From Lytechinus pictus (lineage: Eukaryota > Echinodermata > Echinoidea > Temnopleuroida > Toxopneustidae): a stretch of DNA of 64,000 nt. The notes below the pieces were generated by a model, which was not told where the DNA came from, ran no database searches, and worked only from the letters and a program-made list of their open reading frames with translations. Position numbers and translations under genes: made by a program. The stretch lies in contig NC_087249.1 of the NCBI RefSeq assembly GCF_037042905.1, forward strand, positions 15,991,901 to 16,055,900, given 5' to 3'. Of this stretch, positions 25,901 to 34,900 are shown piece by piece. Every line of letters starts with the position of its first letter. Within the stretch, counting starts at the first letter, position 1.

Positions 25901-28900
25901 CTGCACCCACCCCCTAGGTAGCGCGCTTCGCGCGCTCTGTAAGCGTTGGCACGCTTCGCGTGCATTTACCGCCCCCTCCAAAATGAAATCCTGGCTACGC
26001 GGTTGGTACTCCAGGGTCCCGTCTTACAAAGAGTTACGATTGATCAAATTATCCTCAACTCTGTGAAAATCCATCAACGTCATTTTTTTTCTGCAGAAAG
26101 CTTACGCAATATCCTTTGTAAACAAAACAAGATGCACACTGAACTTTTAAGAAAACAGTGAATGTATGAATATATATCATAGTTAGAACATATTTTGAAC
26201 AAATATGGATGATAAATGTTGACATTCCTGGGTTTCCACAGTTGTAGTTGATTTTATCAATTGCAACTCTTTGTAAGACGGGGCCCTGGTCGTTGGTTGG
26301 TTTTGATAGAAAGATAGACATTTATATTAAAAAAGCGCACATGCATTGATATATCAGGATAGTTTAAAATCGACTGCGAGTGGACTGTGAAATGCAGCAT
26401 CATTTTTGGATAACATGAAGTGGACAAGATAAGCTCATAATAAAATCAAACTTAAGTTGCAATTGTTCTTGCCTTTACAAGCAAAAGAGTAACAAATAGA
26501 AATAATGAAATTTGAAGAAAAAATGATACGTAACAGAATGAATAAATAAATCTAATATTTTCGGAATAAATCCAATGTTTACTAATATATTCCAATTGCT
26601 ATATCCCATCTGCTCATAGAAATCAATGTTACTAGATGCTTGATTTTAAATTTATTCTTTTGTTATATTTGTATTTAAATTTATTCTTTGAAAAGACGGG
26701 CAGAGGAGATGTAAGATATTTTGATTTTTAATCTCTTTTACGTACTTCTTGACGGTGCATTCGGGGCCTTCAGCATTTCCGATGGATCCAAAACAATGAC
26801 TTTCCGACAATATGCTGCACGAATGCGAACGATGCCAAAAACGAGAACAACGATGAAAACTGTGACAACTGCGGTCGAGACAATACTGATGGTCAAGACG
26901 TCTAGAGAAGCATCTAAAGAAAGATAATTTAATTCACTGAAAATATTGATTTTACATTTCAATGTGTAATAGTAAATTCAATACGGGTCTGTGATTTAAA
27001 ATATTGTTTAATCTCAGTCTGATCTTAACCTTCTCTTTCTTCATTTGTTCCTCTTATACTTTATTATTGAATAATATTTAGCTCTAAATATTTTGATGGG
27101 TGATCGACAACCCTCTCATTTCCATATACTCTATTCATACTGCTTTCCATTGAGATGTCGATAATTTGCATCTGACTTACATTACTTTGTATCATATTTT
27201 GATTTGAAATGAAATAATGAACTGATTGAATTGAATGCAATATTGTGGAACATTATTGCAAAATGACTTTTTTAACCTTGAAACGTTTTTTTTTTTTAAA
27301 TTAAGAAAACCATTAATAACAAAATGTGTAAGACTCTTAACCGAATAATATATAGGCATATTCCTAACAATTTTTATTAATATATTACATAACAAGTATA
27401 AAGAAAACGTCTTGTGCCCGATAAGAATCAACGATGCGAATGTCGCCGCTGAGTGTATTTCCACAAAAATGGAAGGTAAGTTGTTTCATTTCATTGTCCA
27501 ACACCCTCCTCTCCATCGGCGCTTGGTGGTTTGTTTTATTTCCGAAATAAAAAAAAACACAATATAACATACACAATAACTTACAAAACAACAATAATAA
27601 TATAATAACAACCAGAACTACGTTGGTTTCCCAACTCCACATATTTATGGTTAACCTCCCTTTTCTTGAATATAGGGTAGATATCAACGATCGCTATAGG
27701 AAAATATGATACAGAGATAACAGTGTGCTTGACGTATAGATGCATGAGGGTATAAATGGGCAGCTTGACTTGTTATATTGATAATGTAGAGTATTTCTAA
27801 AGTGCCATATCCACATTGAGTATGTGCTCAAGGCGCTGTGAAAAGGAAATAAGAAAAAAATGTATAGAGCGGGAAGAAACAAGGATAAATGCAACACAGT
27901 CGTTACAATCAGATGAAACTATTGGAAAGCGATTTTAAACAAATGGGTTTTAGAGCAATTTTGAAATATTCGATTTTTTAAATACTACGAATGGAATATG
28001 GCAACTGATTCCACAAGGATGGTTCAGCATGTGCAACAGACCGATCCCCCATGATTTCTTGGATTTAGGAACTGCAAACAATTTTCAATCAGAAGACCTT
28101 CAACGTCGAGAAAGATTGTATGACATCAAATAATTATCATATTCTGGGGCCGATCCATTGATACAATATGATACGGTTGAGTAGCCAATTTAAATGTTGT
28201 TTAGTATAACAGTTACATGTATGTTCTTCCATGGAGTCTAGTGCAATGATATCAAGTATAGCCCAGGAATTCTTGATAGAGTTGATCGGAAGGGGGTGAC
28301 ACGAGACAGCTTTGTATAAAAATGATCCGAAACTCGGTGGGTTTGGGTCTATCTTGATACTCATACTTGAAGTATGCATTGCCCGGACGTAATGCATTTA
28401 AAAAGTGCCACTTTATGGCACTCGTGAATTTAGGGGCTTACCTAATGGTTGTGTTCCAGCAGGTTGGTCCATCGTTGTCGGATTCGCGTTCTCATTCGTC
28501 GTCGGCATTAATGGTGATTCTGTAGGCAAGTCCGATAGAGAAGGTGTTTTGAAAATGACTTCAGCTATCAGACCGCCTGTTAATTCGTTCGATGGAAGGA
28601 CAATCCATGGAGTGATCTTCGCATAGCCACATTTATCATGTAAAAAAAATGATTTTCAAAGATTGTGAATGCATATTATTTCAACCGCTTACTGCAGAAA
28701 TTTAAGCTATAAAATTTCATCATGATTTCGTCATCCTATTCCACGCTTTAAAAAGTATTTTTATATCACAGAAGGGTGGGGTATAATCAACCATGATTAT
28801 TAATAATAGTATACAGTATTATTGACCAGCAACACATGCTGAAGAGCCAAGTTACAAACTGAATTAACAGTCAGTGTTCTTACAATTCATTTTCATGTCT

Positions 28901-31900
28901 GTATAGTATATACAATTATCGTATCATGACTGATTGCATATAAAATTGAAATGCCCTTACAGGATATGCGTTATACTTGAAAGGAAAAAAAAAAAAAAAA
29001 AAAGATAAACAGAGAGACGGCCAGGGAGGAGCGGGAGGGGATAGAAAACTGGAATTAGTAGGATCCGACTCACGACTAGATTAAAGCCATACAAAATTTT
29101 AAAATGAATTCAGGAGTTTATTATTTTAAAAAATCCAGTTTATTTCCGAGACATATTCCCAAACAGACAGAAGTTAGCAATAAACGTAACAAACAGTTGC
29201 AAGTAATGAGAGGGGGTACCAAAATGAAAGAGGCTTTTTACGTTGTATTCATATGCGGCGATTACATGGAAACGGGGGACATGTCCCCTATTATTTTTTT
29301 CAGGGTGAAGGGTCACCCGCCCCATGATTTGAGAGCTAAACAATTGTTTTTTTTTCTATTTAAAAAAAAATCATTAAAAATTTGAATATTGGCCATCTGT
29401 CCCAAAAGTAAGCGTTATGGATGTACTTTATTCAAGATAGACATCCATTAATGACGTCTACCTCGTGCAAGTATTAAACAAGGATATATCCGCAGTAATG
29501 TAATACATCAATGATTCCTACGCTTACAGAAGGAATTAACACGGTCTCATATGTCCTACCGCACCCATTTTGCGATATGAAAACGCCACCACACATTGAA
29601 TGTAGGTCTATATATTTTACGAATTACCTCAATGAGCTACTCACCTTTGTTCGGTATTCTGTACTGAGGGACAATCCGGAGATTTGAACTTCATGGGACC
29701 TGCTTGTGTTCCCCTCTCCCTGCAATTAATGTTTCAATTAAACAGGGAGCAATTGAAAAGAATTAATAAATTATGATTTTGTTTGGTTTTATTTTATCTG
29801 AATAGAGAACGCGTTATATTCACCCCACACCGCTCTCCGCCCCTTAAAACCCTGCAATTCTGTATGTGCTAATACATTTCGACGTATTTCGTCTAATCAC
29901 AGTTATAAGCGCAGAGCGCACGCATATTTTAACTTTCTATTTTCAGCCGACCGATTCAATTAAAGAACGCCCTCTAGAGCCTGATGAATCGCCAAGGAAA
30001 AAGAAAGAAAAGGAGAATTGCAAGGACCATTGAGAAATGAAAAATATATATATAAATACGAAAAAAGGCAAATAGCAATAAAGTAAGTAGTTCGTTATCT
30101 ATGTGGAGAGCATATAAACCGTTTTGGCATAATATCCTTGCTTAACACTGCATTGGTGTAAATATATATATGTGTGTAGGTGGGTGGGTGTGGAATGTAT
30201 TAGCGTAAATGTATACAATCATTATCATTAACCATATCTGGTGGGTGTTTCATAAAGCTGTTCGTAAGATACGAATGACTTTACGCACGACTGGTGATCC
30301 TTTCCTGTGGTATGTGATATCCCTATGCAATTGAGTTATGACCTAAGAACATGTTCCAGTCTTGCGTAAAGTCGCTCGTAACTTTACGAACAGCTTTATG
30401 AAACACCCACCAGATATTTGAGCAGGGCAAATCTAATACATTATTGCCTGCTTGTGACTGATATCAAATGGTGGGTCAATACGTTTCCAATTGTTTATCA
30501 ACGGATCCAAATTATTGCCCGCTCAAGAAAGTCAATGAGAACATGCGAGGAAATTTCACGCACAATAAGGCAAAGCTAACATCCGCATATTCTACGCGTC
30601 CTATTGAACCGCGCAGCAAAACAAATTACGTCATAATGTTAATTAATAGACAACGATGGATACTGCGTCCCTGTATACCACAGGAAACCCATTTATTTAA
30701 TCTTACTTGTTCAAAAAAGATGGTCTGTTGGTCCTCTCTCACTGCAGGCATTACGAAAAAGTTATAAGTTTCAATGGTGTATCTATTGATGACACCATTA
30801 ACCTGAAGAGGATCATCCCAAACTACGTCTACGTCGACAGTTCTGTTTGCATCTACAATTTCTCCAGGGTTAATACGTGACAAGGATGCATTTACAGGTT
30901 TTCCACTAACGGCTGTGGCTAACAGTATAGAAAGGAGAAGTTTGGAAACTTAAATGAAATAGTTCCATCTAGGCAAACCCATGTCAGAAGTATTGCAACA
31001 TCGAATAAAACAGTTCTTTAAGTCTGCTGTTTACCATAGCAGCGTCTATGGTTTCGACGTTTAAATACTAATGATGGATTTGTAAATGTGGTACTTGAGA
31101 ATGGCAAATTTTGACCCTTTTTTCAATTCATCCATTAAATTATTTCTCTGTTCTTGATTCGAGCCATGGACCACATTTTAGAACTTGCTCAAATGCATTA
31201 AACAAAGTACTCGTTAAACGCAGAATATAGAACCAGTAAATTGCAATTCTTTCAACCACCTCTGCGTGCCTGTTATGTGCAAAAGGGAAAATGTTAACCG
31301 TTTACCTGGCTTGATATAAAAGGTTGCTATGACTATAAAATGTTATGTAATTAAAGTTTCGGGTAAATTTTGCGTGAATGTCTGAAGTGCGCAATTGTAC
31401 ATTCAGCATTTAACCACTAATATCTTTATGAATCTCTTGACAAGTCGATATTGATGATTAATGATAATTATATCAAAGTGGATTACAAGATATACGTACG
31501 TTGATTTCTACAGAACTCTTCGTCCTTGGTGGCCTCATAGCAATCTGTAAAATAGGTAACCCGAGGCATTATCCAAAGAAAGGTTAGAAGCGGTAATAAC
31601 AATGAAAATGTTGCGACTCTATGACTTATTATATAGTTTAACGATGTGCCCCCCAAAGCAAAATAACCTGCGAATAGTCGGGGACATAATAAGTACATAT
31701 CTGTTGCGACATTAATTTGAGGAAATAGTTTCAGCTAAGCTGATATCACTAATTTCTTGAACCTAAATTCTATATTCAGTGCAGGAGCTCAATTTTACCT
31801 TCCGAATATTGATTCGTACACAGATAATTCAGAGCCACAGTCACAACGACGAAACTTACTTTCAAACGATAAATTTTTATTACGTTATTAGCTACGACAC

Positions 31901-34900
31901 ACCAATAGTCCGAGTCGGTCTCGGTTTCGAGATTGTGATTGCCGCGTGTAAACATGGTAAAGAATAATTTTGTTTGTGTTTGGGTAAAAAGCATGCTTCA
32001 TGATACCTTTGATGTTGTGTCGTAGAACAACGTTGAACGATAGCATTATTTACTTTTTCATCAGAGTTATAACACATTATCAACAAAATATGTTGTAGTC
32101 CCGTATGCATTTCTGTGTGTAGTACATGTGATTCACAGCAGAGTTCTTGTGATGGAGGGGGCTCCTAATTGGTAACCCCTTCTGCAACATTTGCAGGCCT
32201 GCCAACAATGTTATGCACAGTCTCACCTGCGCTACTGACTCCCGACCGAAAAGAAATGTATTACTGTAATACATTTCTTTTCGGAAAGTGACTGTTCAAT
32301 GTAACATTGAACAGTCACTTTCAATGGAACACCATTGATCGGTTTGGCGTGTTTGGCGCCAGTGTCGTTGATGTGACTGTAGGCTAGTATTAAGCTTGTA
32401 CGAGGCTTGACAGCCTCGGCAGTAAAGCCAATGCGGAAACACGTCCACCCACTGGTTCTTACCTGGTGACACAATGTTGGTGACACAAATTGATGAAAGA
32501 GCGAGTGCATCTTCTGTCACGTTATACAGGCAAACCTGAAATAAAAATACATTAAATCTCAGTTGCCACAATTGCCATAATATTGGTGTGAACCAATGAG
32601 AACTAAAAACTGCCAATGAAAACAATTTTAATGTAAACATTGAAAATGATAACCATCCTAAAAATGGCAGTGATTATGATAAATGAAATAATAATGATAA
32701 TAATTATAATAACACATAAATAGTAATTAAAACAATGATATTAATAAAAAATAGCATACATATTTTATAATAATAATAATATGTCCATTTATCTAGCGCA
32801 TATATAATGTGCATATACTCAACTGCGCTTTCCTACTGAGAATCATATTATTACCCCGGCTCTAGCTGAGCCGCTATATTAATAGGCGCTAAAGCGTTCA
32901 AGGAATAAATAATACCGGATACCCATTTACCTCACCTGGGTCGAATGCAGCACAATTTGGATAAATAATTTTTGCCGAATTAAATTACGCCATGGCTGGG
33001 ATTCGAACCCACGACGCTGTTTCAAAGTCCGGAGACTAATCCACTAGGCCACAACCCATACATAGCATAACAATTTCATATTTTCGCAAGACAAGAAAAT
33101 CACGATGGATTCCATTCATTCGCATACGATAAATATTTGCAGAGAAATAAAAAAAGAGAAATATTCAGGCAGCCAACCGAAACTATTTTTAGTAGTACTA
33201 TCTTTAACTTACATCAAATATATACGTATATCCAAATGATATGTCAGTCTCGGAGTACAGCTCGCCTATCTGAAAACATTCAAAGATTATTCATGCTGGC
33301 ATTCAATAATAAAGTTGTCTTAAAACAGAAGACAACGAAAAATCATAGTCATAGTCATTGGTAAATTATCTATAGGGCCTATATTCCTTGAAGTAGTAAT
33401 TGGTATAACTGCTATAAAACACAGTCGACATGGTCGAACTTACAAATTTTATTGATATAAATATTAACACTGTAAAGAATGATTTGTGAATTTCATTTTT
33501 AAGTTATGAAACAGTAACCTGATAAAGTTCCCAAAAGCTATCCTCCTTTTCCATAAATCTTGTGAAATTTAATCCAAATTGTATCAATTTGTATGACAAT
33601 CCGACGATAATTCATTAAACGTATTACTAGTTTGAGCAGTGTCATATTCTCTTGAACAAAATGGTGAACACAATAATGGAGATACATGTGCTTCCTTTTT
33701 TTATATCACATTTAAATGTCAACGATTTTTCACAGAATTATAAAAAAACAAACATACCACATGTTGTTGTGACGATTTAGTTCGGCAGACAAAAGTAAAT
33801 GACGATCCAAGATTCTGGTTTGATCTATTTTCCAAGCACCTGTAACTACCTCCATTATATCTCGTTAATTCCAAAGCGTAGTTGTGATCTACAGAAAGTA
33901 AATATTTCAATTAAAAAAGTAAACATAAGGAATAGAGAAAAAATGATCATTATCATGATTAAAGTGACAGTCATTGTATCCACAAAATGAAAAAGCTCCG
34001 TAAATAAGATACTTTTAGAAGTACAAGTTAAGCCTGAGATTGAAAACACGTCGTTTAACTAGAGAATAACACCTACCCCATCTGCATTCGACCACATGGA
34101 CCGAGTGGTTTTAAACATATTGCTTAATACAATAAATTATTTACCTTCTTCTACAAACACACACGCACTCACACACACAATAGAGATATTTCAACTAATT
34201 TATCAATGAACTACTTGACGTAAGCTCACTAGCTTCAGTTGATTTTCTTGTTCAAGTTTACAATTTTTTTTATTTATTACAATGGCTTAAATATAGCAGA
34301 AATAAATTAATCAATTACCTGTTTCTGATGGTGCTTGCCATATTATATCCATGTCCAGTTCCCACACAATTGAATCCGCTTCTGTTATCCTTCTGACAAC
34401 GAAACTTGGTTTTACAGTGCTCCTATCAATATCTACAAATAAACCAACGCACATTTAAAGAGTAATAATTGACAGCAAATGATCTTACATTTTATTGAAG
34501 GCAATAAAATAGTAACCAGACTATTTAGATATAATAATAATATACTGATTTGTATAGCGCAGAAACTATGAGCACATATTCTACTGCGCTGTAATAAAGA
34601 GCTAATGACATGCTTGAGAACAAAATTTAGAAAAGGGAAAAATGTATGGGAATTTTTTGAAAAGATCGGTTTTAAGTCTAAGTTTGAATGTTTCTACTGA
34701 TGGAGAGAATCTAATTACATATGGCAAACCATTATATAATTTTTGGGGCTGCGCAGGCGAAAGCATGATCTCCCAAAAGTTATCTTTGTATTACGGATGG
34801 GGAAGTGAAGGAGCAAATCATCGTTTGAACTGCGCAGGTTGTGATTTTGTCTGCGAACTTTTCTTTGTAAAAATTCAGAAATATAGCTGGGGGCTTGGCC

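Noticed and set aside
32232-32510. Minus-strand 92-codon frame as a kinase ectodomain exon
   Set aside because: It runs through two perfect palindromes and a repeat shared with other places (AGTCACATCAACG), so it is more likely repeat than exon.
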